A stretch of 64,000 bases of DNA, from contig CAKZVT010000002.1 of NCBI GenBank assembly GCA_937922435.1, forward strand, positions 57,290 through 121,289, in the 5' to 3' direction. Under the pieces are notes generated by a model. It was not told the origin of the DNA and ran no database searches. It worked only from the letters and a program-made list of their open reading frames with translations. This document shows, in pieces, positions 17,916 through 26,186 of this stretch. A program made the position numbers and the translations under genes. Origin of the DNA: an uncultured Prevotella sp. (GTDB taxonomy: Bacteria > Bacteroidota > Bacteroidia > Bacteroidales > Bacteroidaceae). Position 1 is the stretch's first letter. Every line of letters begins with the position of its first letter.

Positions 17916-19049
17916 ATGAAAATAGCATTTGTCAGCACCCGTGGTATACCAAATAACTACGGTGGCTTTGAGCAGTTTGCCGAGTACATTTCCGTAGGGC
18001 TGGCCAAGAGAGGGCACGAGGTTACGGTTTATTCGCCTAAATTTCATCCTTATAAAGATGATAATTACAAAGGTGTAAGAATTAAACACATCTATAGTCC
18101 GGAAACCTGGATGGGAAGTTCGGTCGGAAGTTTCTTCTATGACTTTGCCTCGTTGAAGGATGCACTGAAGAATGAGGATTTCGACATAATCTATGAGGCT
18201 GGTTATACGAGCATCATTCCCGCCTACATTTGGTTCAACGTAAAGAAGCGGAAGCGCCCGATATTTACCACGAATATGGACGGGCTGGAAAACAAGCGTT
18301 CAAAGTTTTGCCCGATGGTGCGCCGCTTCCTCGATTGGGAGGAAAAGATGGCGGTGAAGTACAGCCATTACCTCATCGCCGATAACATGGGCATCCACGA
18401 TTATTACAAGGAGAAATACGGCAAGGAGAGCAAATTTCTTGCGTATGGTGCTGACATACATGATGACTTCAAAGTTGAGTACCTGAAAGAATATGGGCTG
18501 AAACCTGAAGAATATTACATCCTTATCGCACGTCTTGAACCGGAGAACAACATAGTTATGTCCATTGAAGGCTATCTTCATTCAAAGGAAAACGGACGCA
18601 GGCCATTGATTATAGTCGGCAAAACAAATACACCACATGGAAAGGAGCTTATCGAGAGATACGGCAAAGAGAAGAATGTGAAGTTTGTCGGCGGAATATA
18701 CGATTTCAAGAAACTCGACTCGGTGCGCCATTTCTCGCTTGCCTATCTTCACGGGCATAGTGTCGGGGGTACAAACCCTTCACTTCTTGAGGCAATGGCA
18801 GCTGGCTGCTTCGTCTTTGCACATGACAACATCTTCAACCGTGCCGTACTGAAAGACAACGCCCTGTATTATCCGTCAGCGGAAAAGATTACTGAATATT
18901 TCAACAACATTGACGAAATAGCCAAGAAAGACAAGGCGACGTTCACGGCCAATAATATTGAGGTAATAAGAAACGAATACTCATGGGAGCATCTCGTTGA
19001 CGAGCACGAAAAATACTTCAAGTGGCTGATGGAGCAAAACAACAGATAA
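17916..19049 (+). CDS. Glycosyltransferase, DUF1972/rhamnosyltransferase-like
   Basis: A 377-residue GT-B enzyme. The N-terminal domain (KIAFVSTRGIPNNYGGFEQFAEYISVGL) matches the DUF1972 domain found in WchF/Cps2T-type rhamnosyltransferases, and the C-terminal half has ARLEPENNIVMSIEGYL and GGTNPSLLEAMAAG, the donor-binding motif. Location directly before rmlA, rmlC, rmlD and rmlB, which make dTDP-L-rhamnose, supports rhamnose as donor; this is inference. It opens a new transcription unit after a tandem terminator and has higher GC than the genes before it. It should act in the cytoplasm early in repeat-unit assembly. Confidence 0.82.
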   Translation: MKIAFVSTRGIPNNYGGFEQFAEYISVGLAKRGHEVTVYSPKFHPYKDDNYKGVRIKHIYSPETWMGSSVGSFFYDFASLKDALKNEDFDIIYEAGYTSIIPAYIWFNVKKRKRPIFTTNMDGLENKRSKFCPMVRRFLDWEEKMAVKYSHYLIADNMGIHDYYKEKYGKESKFLAYGADIHDDFKVEYLKEYGLKPEEYYILIARLEPENNIVMSIEGYLHSKENGRRPLIIVGKTNTPHGKELIERYGKEKNVKFVGGIYDFKKLDSVRHFSLAYLHGHSVGGTNPSLLEAMAAGCFVFAHDNIFNRAVLKDNALYYPSAEKITEYFNNIDEIAKKDKATFTANNIEVIRNEYSWEHLVDEHEKYFKWLMEQNNR

Positions 19050-19074
19050 TGACTAAACTTAATATAGACTTATC

Positions 19075-19983
19075 ATGAAAGGAATAGTATTGGCAGGTGG
19101 CAGCGGTACTCGTTTGTACCCTATCACCAAGGGAATCAGCAAGCAGCTTATCCCGATTTTCGACAAACCGATGATTTACTACCCGATTTCGGTTCTGATG
19201 CTCGCTGGCATCAGGGAAATCCTGATTATCTCGACCCCTTACGACTTGCCGGGGTTCAAGCGGTTGTTGGGTGACGGCAGCAATTTCGGGGTGAGGTTCG
19301 AGTATGCCGAGCAACCTTCGCCGGACGGATTGGCACAGGCGTTCATTATTGGGGAGAAGTTCATCGGGAATGATTGCGCTTGTCTTGTGTTGGGAGATAA
19401 TATCTTCTATGGCGCAGGGCTTAATGACTTACTGGGACAGGCGGTTGTTGACGCAGAGCAGAACGGCAAGGCAACGGTGTTCGGTTACAGGGTGAGCGAC
19501 CCCGAGCGTTACGGAGTGGCGGAGTTTGACAAGGACGGGAATTGCCTTAGTATCGAGGAGAAGCCTGAACATCCGAAAAGCAACTATGCCGTTGTCGGGT
19601 TGTATTTCTATCCTAACAAGGTTGTCAACATTGCAAAGAGCATAAAGCCGTCGGCACGTGGAGAACTGGAAATCACTACTGTAAACCAAGAGTTCCTGAA
19701 AGACAAGGAGCTGAAGGTGCAGACGATGGCGCGTGGTTTCGCTTGGCTTGACACGGGAACCCATGATTCTTTGTCGGAAGCATCTACTTTTATTGAGGTT
19801 TTGGAGAAGCGGCAAGGTTTGAAAGTCGCTTGTCTTGAGGGTATCGCCTATCGAAAGGGTTGGATAACGGCGGACAAGCTAAGGGAAGTGGCGCAGCCGA
19901 TGTTGAAGAATGACTATGGCAAGTACCTCATGTCGATTCTTGACGAAAGAGAGGACGACGTAACGAAAAACCTGGAATATTAA
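19075..19983 (+). CDS. rmlA: Glucose-1-phosphate thymidylyltransferase RmlA
   Basis: Catalyses the first step of dTDP-L-rhamnose synthesis, joining dTTP and glucose-1-phosphate. The 302-residue protein begins MKGIVLAGGSGTRLYPITKG, with the pyrophosphorylase signature, followed by SKQLIPIFDKPMIYYP. It also shows EYAEQPSPDGLAQAF, LVLGDNIFYG, EEKPEHPKSNYAVVGLYFY and GFAWLDTGTHDSL, all typical of RmlA. Length is standard (about 290-300). It sits 25 bases after the putative rhamnosyltransferase and is followed by rmlC, rmlD and rmlB, completing the four-step pathway. Confidence 0.96.
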   Translation: MKGIVLAGGSGTRLYPITKGISKQLIPIFDKPMIYYPISVLMLAGIREILIISTPYDLPGFKRLLGDGSNFGVRFEYAEQPSPDGLAQAFIIGEKFIGNDCACLVLGDNIFYGAGLNDLLGQAVVDAEQNGKATVFGYRVSDPERYGVAEFDKDGNCLSIEEKPEHPKSNYAVVGLYFYPNKVVNIAKSIKPSARGELEITTVNQEFLKDKELKVQTMARGFAWLDTGTHDSLSEASTFIEVLEKRQGLKVACLEGIAYRKGWITADKLREVAQPMLKNDYGKYLMSILDEREDDVTKNLEY

Positions 19984-19997
19984 AAAGCCCCTCTCAA

Positions 19998-20014
19998 TCT
20001 CCCCAGTGGGGAGA
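19998..20014 (+). repeat. Short perfect hairpin between rmlA and rmlC
   Basis: TCTCCCC pairs with GGGGAGA around an AGT loop, without a T tract. Such CCCC/GGGG hairpins are common as dispersed intergenic elements in Bacteroidota; a related CCCTCCCAAAGGG stretch occurs near 63880. It could stabilise mRNA ends inside the rml operon. Confidence 0.5.
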
Positions 20015-20055
20015 AGCTGATTTGTAAACGAAGCAGACATAACATATAAAACACG

Positions 20056-20613
20056 ATGGAAGTAATAAAGACAGATATAGATGGCGTGGTAATCATAGAG
20101 CCACGCATATTCAAGGACGCACGGGGATATTTCTTCGAGAGCTTCTCGCAGAGGGAGTTTGAAGAGAAGGTTGGGCACGTGGAGTTCGTTCAGGACAACG
20201 AGAGTATGTCTTCGTATGGCGTCATGCGTGGGCTGCATTTCCAGCGTCCGCCATACACACAGGCTAAGTTGGTGAGGTGCGTAAAGGGAAAGGTCCTCGA
20301 CGTTGCGGTTGACATAAGGAAAGGCTCGCCCACATACGGAAAGCACGTGGCGGTTGAATTGACCGAGGACAACCACAGGCAGTTCTTCATTCCGAAAGGC
20401 TTTGCCCACGGTTTTGCCGTGTTGAGCGAGACTGCAGTGTTCCAGTATAAGTGCGACGAGTTCTATCATCCCGAGGCTGACGGAGGCATAAGCATACTTG
20501 ACAACAGCCTTGGAATAGACTGGCGCATACCTACCGAGCACGCAATACTCAGCGAGAAGGACACGAAGCACCCATTGTTGAAAGACTTTGACTCACCATT
20601 CATTTACAAGTGA
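20056..20613 (+). CDS. rmlC: dTDP-4-dehydrorhamnose 3,5-epimerase RmlC
   Basis: Third enzyme of the dTDP-L-rhamnose pathway, epimerising C3 and C5 of dTDP-4-keto-6-deoxyglucose. The 185-residue cupin shows DIDGVVIIEPRIFKDARGYF, the signature VMRGLHFQRPPYTQAKLVRC with the catalytic-base His61, VDIRKGSPTYG, FIPKGFAHGFAVLSE and a conserved tyrosine in YKCDEFYHPEADGG. Length is standard. It lies in the rml block, 72 bases after rmlA. Confidence 0.96.
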   Translation: MEVIKTDIDGVVIIEPRIFKDARGYFFESFSQREFEEKVGHVEFVQDNESMSSYGVMRGLHFQRPPYTQAKLVRCVKGKVLDVAVDIRKGSPTYGKHVAVELTEDNHRQFFIPKGFAHGFAVLSETAVFQYKCDEFYHPEADGGISILDNSLGIDWRIPTEHAILSEKDTKHPLLKDFDSPFIYK

Positions 20614-20722
20614 GAAGGTGAGAAAGTGAGAAGGTGAGAAAGACCAGTCAATTATGAATTCTTAATTATGAATTGAACAAGGCATTTCCACTTACTCCTC
20701 CTCTCCTTACTCCTTTACTCCT
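20614..20722 (+). repeat. Low-complexity short-word repeats between rmlC and rmlD
   Basis: The spacer is made of near-identical short words: four AAGGTGAG/AAAGTGAG units (20614-20643), then a doubled AATTATGAATT word, then three or four CTTACTCC/TTTACTCC units (20690-20721). Similar word repeats are seen in several other gaps of this window, so they appear to be a family rather than a local accident. Confidence 0.7.
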
Positions 20723-20736
20723 AAAAAACAAACAAT

Positions 20737-21651
20737 ATGAACATACTTATAACAGGCGCAAACGGACAGCTCGGCAACGAAATGCGCATAATAAGCAAAG
20801 ACACAAACAACAATTATACCTTTACGGATGTCGTAGAGGTTGAAGGCGTTGAAACGACAATCTTGGACATAACCAATGCCGAAGCTATAAAGAAAATAGT
20901 CAAGGAAAAGGACATACGGTGCATAGTCAACTGCGCCGCATATACTAACGTCGATAAGGCGGAGAGTGACGAGGCGCTTTGCCGGAAACTAAACGCAGAA
21001 GCACCAAAACTCTTGGCGGAAGCGATGAAGGAGGTGAACGGACTTCTCGTGCAAATTTCAACAGACTATGTTTTTGGCGGCGACCCATATAACACGCCTT
21101 GCAGGGAAGATCAGAAGGGAACACCTACGGGAGTCTACGGCAAGACAAAGCTCGAGGGTGAGAAGAATATCGAGGCTGTCGGCTGTGATTACGTCGTCAT
21201 AAGGACGGCGTGGTTATATTCAGAGTTTGGCAAGAACTTCGTAAAGACAATGCTAAACCTTACTGCGACGAAACCGAAACTCACCGTTGTTTTTGACCAG
21301 GCAGGAACGCCTACATACGCATACGACCTTGCAGTGGCCATAAAGACCATGCTTGCAGACTATGAAAAGGAAAGTCCGAAGAACGGATATTCAAAACGTG
21401 GGATATACCACTTCAGCAACGAGGGAGTCTGCTCATGGTTCGACTTCACCAAGAAAATAGCCGAACTTGCAGGAAACACGGCTTGCGACATAGAGCCTTG
21501 CCACAGCGATGAATTTCCAAGTCCAGTCAAACGCCCTGCCTATTCGGTTCTCGACAAGACGAAAATCAAGGAGACTTTCGGGCTGAAAATTCCTTATTGG
21601 ACGGATTCGTTGAGAAAGTGCATGGGAAATATGGGCGCATTGAAGGCATAA
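20737..21651 (+). CDS. rmlD: dTDP-4-dehydrorhamnose reductase RmlD
   Basis: Last enzyme of dTDP-L-rhamnose synthesis, an NAD(P)H-dependent SDR of 304 residues. It starts MNILITGANGQLGNEMR, has the CAAYTNVDKAESD segment typical of RmlD, STDYVFGGDPYNTPCREDQ, the catalytic GVYGKTKLEGE (Tyr and Lys) and RTAWLYSEFGKNFVKTM. C-terminal motifs (KRPAYSVLDKTK, PYWTDSLRKCM) also match. The gap before it is filled with short-word repeats; the gap after it holds a dispersed repeat. Confidence 0.96.
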   Translation: MNILITGANGQLGNEMRIISKDTNNNYTFTDVVEVEGVETTILDITNAEAIKKIVKEKDIRCIVNCAAYTNVDKAESDEALCRKLNAEAPKLLAEAMKEVNGLLVQISTDYVFGGDPYNTPCREDQKGTPTGVYGKTKLEGEKNIEAVGCDYVVIRTAWLYSEFGKNFVKTMLNLTATKPKLTVVFDQAGTPTYAYDLAVAIKTMLADYEKESPKNGYSKRGIYHFSNEGVCSWFDFTKKIAELAGNTACDIEPCHSDEFPSPVKRPAYSVLDKTKIKETFGLKIPYWTDSLRKCMGNMGALKA

Positions 21652-21706
21652 GCCATAATCATCTTCTTAACGTATTGAAAACCAACAACATACAAAATAC
21701 ATTTCC

Positions 21707-21785
21707 AAAGACGGCAAATCGCATTGTAAAAGGGCACGTATTGAAAGATAAAAAGCCGTGAATTGCAAGCCGAAAGGCCGTCTTT
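21707..21785. repeat. Dispersed repeat, AAAGACGGC...GCCGTCTTT type
   Basis: AAAGACGGC (21707-21715) and GCCGTCTTT (21777-21785) form a 9-base inverted repeat around words such as GCATTGTAAAAGGG and GAATTGCAAGCCG. The same word set occurs at 39257-39340, 50371-50469 and 53462-53547. It lies between rmlD and rmlB and may act as a transcript-end or regulatory hairpin. Confidence 0.6.
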
Positions 21786-21827
21786 TATAAAACAAGATTT
21801 CATTGACAATTTAACGACACAAAAATC

Positions 21828-22967
21828 ATGGAATTTAAGAGAAACATCATCATAACCGGCGGTGCGGGATTTATAGGCTCTCACGTAGTACGATTGTTCG
21901 TAAACAAATACCCCGAATACCGCATTATCAACCTCGACAAGTTGACGTATGCAGGAAATTTGGCCAACCTGAAGGACATCGAGGGCAAGGAGAACTATAC
22001 CTTCGTAAAGGCAGACATCTGTGACTACGTTACGGTGAAAGCGTTAATGGAGAAGTACAACGTTGACGGGATAATCCACCTTGCAGCGGAAAGCCATGTG
22101 GACAGGAGCATAAAAGACCCGTTCACTTTTGCGCATACAAACGTAATAGGTACGCTGACATTACTTCAAGCAGCAAAGGAATACTGGGAGAGCCGTCCTG
22201 AAGGTTACGAAGGAAAGCGCTTCTACCATATCTCGACCGACGAGGTTTACGGTGCGTTGGAACTGACGAACCCAGAGGGAATAGAGTCGCCGTTCACAAC
22301 AAAAGCATCATCGGAACACCACCACGCCTACGGAACGGAGTTCTTCACCGAGGAAACGAAGTACAATCCGCACTCTCCCTACTCTGCGTCTAAGGCAAGT
22401 TCAGACCACTTTGTCCGTGCTTTCCACGATACCTACGGAATGCCGACCATAGTAACCAACTGCTCAAACAACTACGGACCTTACCAGTTCCCCGAAAAGT
22501 TGATACCCTTGTTCATCAACAACATCCGCCACAGGAAGCCGCTACCCGTCTACGGAAAGGGCGAGAACGTAAGGGACTGGCTGTATGTGGAGGATCATGC
22601 AAGGGCCATCGACATCATCTTCCACAAAGGCAAGATAGCCGACACATACAACATCGGCGGCTTCAACGAATGGAAGAACATCGACATAATCAAGGTCGTA
22701 ATAAAGACCGTCGACCGTCTGTTAGGAAGAAAGGACGGCGAGGACATGAACCTCATCACCTATGTTACCGATCGCAAGGGCCATGACATGCGTTACGCCA
22801 TCGATTCAAGGAAACTCCAGCGAGAGCTTGGTTGGGAGCCGAGCCTGCAATTCGAGGAAGGCATAGAGAAGACCGTGCGTTGGTATCTTGACAACCAGGC
22901 TTGGATGGACAACGTAACGTCAGGCGATTATCAGAAATACTACGATGATATGTACAAGGGCAGGTAA
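21828..22967 (+). CDS. rmlB: dTDP-glucose 4,6-dehydratase RmlB
   Basis: Second enzyme of the dTDP-L-rhamnose pathway, converting dTDP-glucose to the 4-keto-6-deoxy sugar with bound NAD+. The 379-residue protein begins with NIIITGGAGFIGSHVVRLF, followed by HLAAESHVDRSI, FYHISTDEVYGAL, SPYSASKASSDHFVRAF (catalytic Tyr and Lys) and NNYGPYQFPEKLIPL, all RmlB hallmarks. It carries a roughly 20-residue insertion around GTEFFTEETKYNP compared with enterobacterial RmlB, which is common in Bacteroidota. It is the last gene of the locus and is followed by a strong terminator at 23036. Confidence 0.96.
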   Translation: MEFKRNIIITGGAGFIGSHVVRLFVNKYPEYRIINLDKLTYAGNLANLKDIEGKENYTFVKADICDYVTVKALMEKYNVDGIIHLAAESHVDRSIKDPFTFAHTNVIGTLTLLQAAKEYWESRPEGYEGKRFYHISTDEVYGALELTNPEGIESPFTTKASSEHHHAYGTEFFTEETKYNPHSPYSASKASSDHFVRAFHDTYGMPTIVTNCSNNYGPYQFPEKLIPLFINNIRHRKPLPVYGKGENVRDWLYVEDHARAIDIIFHKGKIADTYNIGGFNEWKNIDIIKVVIKTVDRLLGRKDGEDMNLITYVTDRKGHDMRYAIDSRKLQRELGWEPSLQFEEGIEKTVRWYLDNQAWMDNVTSGDYQKYYDDMYKGR

Positions 22968-23035
22968 GGATAAAGCAGGTATAAATGACTCAGAATTATA
23001 TTTATTTGCACTAATAACAGAAAAATTACCGACGA

Positions 23036-23065
23036 GGGGTTGTCTTATATGGCAATCCCTTTTTT
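23036..23065 (+). terminator. Intrinsic terminator of the polysaccharide locus
   Basis: GGGGTTGTC (23036-23044) pairs over 9 positions, with two wobbles, with GGCAATCCC (23051-23059). The loop is TTATAT and six T follow. It closes the rml operon about 70 bases after rmlB. Confidence 0.8.
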
Positions 23066-23097
23066 GTGAGTATTATTCTTTGTGAGAGTAAAGTCAT

Positions 23098-23226
23098 TTA
23101 ACGTAAAGGCTTAGTATAGATGTGTTTGACGGCTGGGTAGCTGAAATATGCTGTCTGTCGGATTTTTTGTATCTTGTCCTTGTAATCAATAGCGGCAAAA
23201 AATAAAATGGCCCCAGATTTGAGCAT
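23098..23226 (-). CDS. Possible small protein (42 residues)
   Basis: In the 459-base gap after rmlB a 42-codon minus-strand frame starts at 23226 (MLKSGAILFFAAIDYKDKI) and ends at 23098. A TACCTTTG box (plus-strand CAAAGGTA at 23254-23261) lies 28 bases upstream, a plausible Bacteroidota promoter element. The peptide resembles nothing I know and could be a remnant of a larger gene. The rest of this gap (23227-23426) shows no other feature. Confidence 0.3.
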   Translation of the reverse strand: MLKSGAILFFAAIDYKDKIQKIRQTAYFSYPAVKHIYTKPLR

Positions 23227-23426
23227 TGTTGAAAGGCTTGGGAGCTTGTATTGCAAAGGTACAGCTTTATCCGGAATGTACCCTTATTTTACTGATAATT
23301 TCATAAGACGGATGCGATTTTATGTATTTTCTCCAAACGCTTCATGAAAGTAATGTCTTTTCTTGTTGACAGCATATTGTATTTCATCTGGAGGTTCATC
23401 AATGGCTTAGTGGATATGTCTGGGTT

Positions 23427-23705
23427 TCATTTATCGCCATAATGTCCTTTAAGCGAGATAACGATTACGGTAACAACTTCTTCCTCTATTTTATAGATAA
23501 TCCTCGAGCCTTTGTCTATGCGTCTGCTCCAAAATCCGCTCAAGTTACCCTTTAATTGTTCTATTTGCCCGGTTCCAGTTTTTGGATGCAGCTGTAGTTC
23601 CTCAAAAAGGGCGGCTATCTTTTGGAGCGTTTTCTTCTGTCCAGATTTGCCCCATTCTTTCAGGTGCTTTTCTGCTTCTATAGTCAACACCAGCTTGTAA
23701 GTCAT
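23427..23705 (-). CDS. YoeB-like mRNA interferase toxin
   Basis: A 92-residue toxin of the Txe/YoeB group (RelE superfamily), a ribosome-associated endoribonuclease. It shows TIEAEKHLKEWGKSGQKKTLQKI, HPKTGTGQIEQLKG, the FWSRRIDKGSRIIYKI core and the C-terminal SLKGHYGDK, whose HY-like ending is characteristic of YoeB (catalytic C-terminal His/Tyr). The Arg residues of WSRRID match the catalytic positions. It overlaps the upstream antitoxin gene by 4 bases in the usual antitoxin-first order. Confidence 0.9.
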   Translation of the reverse strand: MTYKLVLTIEAEKHLKEWGKSGQKKTLQKIAALFEELQLHPKTGTGQIEQLKGNLSGFWSRRIDKGSRIIYKIEEEVVTVIVISLKGHYGDK

Positions 23706-23995
23706 ACTCCTAAAGTTTTCTTGATTTCGCCAATGGTATAGACCCTCCCTTTTCCGGACTTCATTTCGGATATGCCTTGATTAACTGACTTCATGTTTTC
23801 TGGGTCGTCAAACCATGTGTCTCCTGTAGGTGAAGGATTTTCCCTAACCTCTACCGAGATGCTGTTTGCCTTGGATATGAGTACCTGTTCAATGTATGCT
23901 TTCAGGCTCTTTCCTTGTGCCACCGCCATAACAGACAGTTTTTGTATCGTGTCTATAGGGAGGTCTATGTTCTTTCTCTTTATCGTAGCTTCCAT
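23702..23995 (-). CDS. Antitoxin of the YoeB-like module
   Basis: A 97-residue antitoxin. The first 43 residues (ATIKRKNIDLPIDTIQKLSVMAVAQGKSLKAYIEQVL) look like a ribbon-helix-helix DNA-binding domain: one strand followed by two helices. The C-terminal part (TWFDDPENMKSVNQGISEMKSG) resembles the toxin-wrapping tail of YoeB partners. It should neutralise the toxin and autoregulate the operon. The toxin ATG overlaps its stop. A TATCTTTG box lies upstream at 24019-24026 on the minus strand. Confidence 0.85.
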   Translation of the reverse strand: MEATIKRKNIDLPIDTIQKLSVMAVAQGKSLKAYIEQVLISKANSISVEVRENPSPTGDTWFDDPENMKSVNQGISEMKSGKGRVYTIGEIKKTLGV

Positions 23996-24018
23996 ATTTT
24001 CAATGTTTTATCCTGCCA

Positions 24019-24026
24019 CAAAGATA
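24019..24026 (-). promoter_or_regulatory. -7 box of the toxin-antitoxin operon
   Basis: TATCTTTG read on the minus strand, 23 bases before the antitoxin ATG, fits the Bacteroidota -7 consensus TAnnTTTG. No clear -33 TTG is seen. Palindromic AT-rich bases (TATATACGATATA) at 24035-24050 just upstream could be the antitoxin operator. Confidence 0.5.
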
Positions 24027-24332
24027 ATGAATATATTTTATATACGATATACATATTCGACTTTTTAACTTATTTCACGTCAGATAAGTAGCGGCAATGG
24101 TAATTTAGACTTGCACCATGGATTTCATTGAACAAGCATATAATTACATCGAATCCCCAAAGCCATGAATCACCTTCTAAAACGTCACATATTACCTCCT
24201 CATCAGCCACCTTTTACCTCTCATTTTGCCATGTCTTGTTTTTACGATGTTTATTCATTGATTATCAGGCTATTACGTTATCCTCGCCATTACCCAACTG
24301 AACATATAAAAACAAAATAACAACAAAAATAT

Positions 24333-24373
24333 CCCCTCCTTGCCACACTTTTTATCAGTACGGTTTGGAGGGG
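24333..24373 (-). terminator. Probable terminator in the 24027-24432 gap
   Basis: On the minus strand CCCCTCC (24373-24367) pairs with GGAGGGG (24339-24333), and ATATTTTTG follows. It lies 60 bases after the BT4734-like gene, which ends at 24433. The remainder of the gap (24027-24332) has no gene or repeat that I can support. Confidence 0.6.
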
Positions 24374-24432
24374 GGCTTGGTTTTCAGGGAGATTAGGCCG
24401 CAGTTTTATTGAATCAAATTTTTATGCCAGAC

Positions 24433-25473
24433 TTAATTTGAATTCCTCATTGCGTTCCATCTGTTCCTGTTGTAATTCATTCCGTTATTCCTTCGTTGGT
24501 ATATCTCGTTCCTTTTGCTCCCGAAGTTATCACGGTTTGAGTTGTAGTTGTTTATTGCCATCGCCTCAATATCTTTCTCGTCAATCCCATGCCTTCCGAA
24601 CGTGGCTTTGAGATAATTTACCGCATCATCGAATAACACGCCATAAAGACACAACCACTTGGCCCTTGAAAGTATCGATTGGTGCCTGTTTCCGTCCTTA
24701 TATGAATCAGGATAGATTTTTCTCCAAAACTTATCGGCATAGTTCATCAGCTGTTTGTCCTTCCATTGTGCCTGGAAAAGTTCGTTCTGTCTTATCTCTT
24801 CCTCGGTATGCTTGAACTCCTTGCTTGAATATCCTTTTGAGCTATAGTCTCTTGGCGGTAGGGTCGGGTATTGAGGGTCGTAAACAAAATGGAAGGGTGT
24901 CAATTTCTTTCTATCAGGGTTAAGCCAAACATCAGGATCGTAACTCAGGAAACAGGTACGGCTAAGGTTTCCGCATTTCATGTCAAATTGTTCCGTGTTG
25001 GGATAAAGCTTGAACCTAACCTGCATGAATAAGTTGTAGTGGTATTCCGGGTTAGTATTGTCATGGAGCATAGCAACCTTCAGGCCTTTATTGCTTGGGG
25101 AGAACCATACAGCGTAAACAAAACGGCGGTCGGCATATTGAACCAGTTTTTGCTTGAATTCGTTTGCTGCTTCATGATTGTGAAATTTATCGAAGTCAAG
25201 AACCATGATGTTTGAGTATTCCAGGAGGTTATCAATGTTATCGTTCCTGTAAGTGAAAATTCCAGAAGGGGCAATCATCGGGAGTTTCTTTTTCTCCTCC
25301 TTGAACATATCTTCGTCAGGCTGGTTTCTTACAAATTCAGTCTGTTGTTTTAATTGTTCGTCTTTTGCCACCATTTCAAGAAGTACGTAGTCAAGGCTTA
25401 TGTATCTCTTGCTTTTTGAATCTTCAGCGTTGTTATAGTAGCTGACAGTATTTTTTATCATCATTGTTTCCAT
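24433..25473 (-). CDS. BT4734/BF3469-family protein (primase-related)
   Basis: A 346-residue protein with the BT4734-like/VirE_N domain at about residues 60-190. The core LEYSNIMVLDFDKF supplies the metal-binding DFD, and ADRRFVYAVWFSPSNKGLKVAMLHD follows. This arrangement resembles the archaeo-eukaryotic primase fold of plasmid and phage replication proteins. The C-terminal half (FKHTEEEIRQNELFQAQW, DGNRHQSILSRAKWLCLYGV) matches the helical region seen in many Bacteroidota mobile-element members, and the tail is Asn/Arg rich. No helicase domain is fused; a separate helicase is encoded at 27835. It is followed by a terminator and preceded by a 2.36 kb gene-free region, so it may bind or prime a nearby origin; this is inference. 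Confidence 0.8.
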   Translation of the reverse strand: METMMIKNTVSYYNNAEDSKSKRYISLDYVLLEMVAKDEQLKQQTEFVRNQPDEDMFKEEKKKLPMIAPSGIFTYRNDNIDNLLEYSNIMVLDFDKFHNHEAANEFKQKLVQYADRRFVYAVWFSPSNKGLKVAMLHDNTNPEYHYNLFMQVRFKLYPNTEQFDMKCGNLSRTCFLSYDPDVWLNPDRKKLTPFHFVYDPQYPTLPPRDYSSKGYSSKEFKHTEEEIRQNELFQAQWKDKQLMNYADKFWRKIYPDSYKDGNRHQSILSRAKWLCLYGVLFDDAVNYLKATFGRHGIDEKDIEAMAINNYNSNRDNFGSKRNEIYQRRNNGMNYNRNRWNAMRNSN

Positions 25474-25505
25474 TTTGTTGATATTTAAATTTTTACTTTG
25501 TTATT

Positions 25506-25547
25506 AAGAGAGTTGTGGCCTGATTGTTTTTTCGGTCGTTCTCTCTT
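25506..25547 (-). promoter_or_regulatory. Leader hairpin of the BT4734-like gene
   Basis: AAGAGAG (25506-25512) pairs with CTCTCTT (25541-25547), 33 bases upstream of the ATG at 25473. The strand downstream is an A-rich leader (minus strand). The arrangement of hairpin plus A-rich leader plus ATG resembles the gaps in front of the genes at 34787, 36713 and 38215. Confidence 0.45.
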
Positions 25548-25951
25548 TTTGATATACTTTTCCTTGGCTTTTATTCTGTTATTTCCTTGATAGATTATTT
25601 TTCGTTGCCGTTAAAACCGAGGGATAAATTCAGCAACATATTTTTTATTTTGCTATCAAGGAGGCCTGTTGTTTATTAGTTCCATCATTTTGTTCTTTAT
25701 TTTTGTTGGGTTATTTTTACTTGACATATCTGATACAATGAACAAGGATAAAGAACATAAACCACAATTACTTTTTTGTTTTTTGATTGATTTTATTTAG
25801 CTGTTCATTGATTGTTTTGTATCCTTTATCATTTTCTTGATACTTTTTTTCAATGAGGGTGCTAAGACAAGGTAATGTGTTGTTTTCCTTGTACTTTATT
25901 CCTTGTTTTTGTTGAATATAATGGATTGATAAAGAAGTAAAGAGATTGGTC

Positions 25952-26186
25952 CTTCGTCCCTTAAAGACAGTGGTGAGAGTGTGTTGATTTTATTTTTTGT
26001 TCTACCAGATTTTCCCTGTTGATTCACCCTTTATTTTCACACTCTAACTCCACCACTCTTTTTACCACGAAGTAGGTTTGTTCTTTACTTTATTATTTAC
26101 TATTGTTTCCCCTTTATTTTTCTATTATTACCCACTTTTTTCTTGTTCTCTATATAATTAACAGGTGGGCTGAAAAATAGTGGGTA
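25952..26186. repeat. Structured element, copy A
   Basis: Contains two inverted repeats. IR1 pairs CTTCGT, AGTGGTG and AGAGTGTG (25952-25984) with CACACTCT, CACCACT and ACGAAG (26038-26072). IR2 pairs TACCCACT (26129-26136) with AGTGGGTA (26179-26186). Between the IR2 arms lies a 17-base block (26147-26163, TCTCTATATAATTAACA) that is identical in copy B. The order IR1, pyrimidine-rich spacer, IR2 is conserved in copy B at 27521. Confidence 0.7.

Noticed and set aside
19879..20571. 230-codon minus-strand frame over rmlA/rmlC
   Set aside because: Antisense to two unambiguous rml genes.
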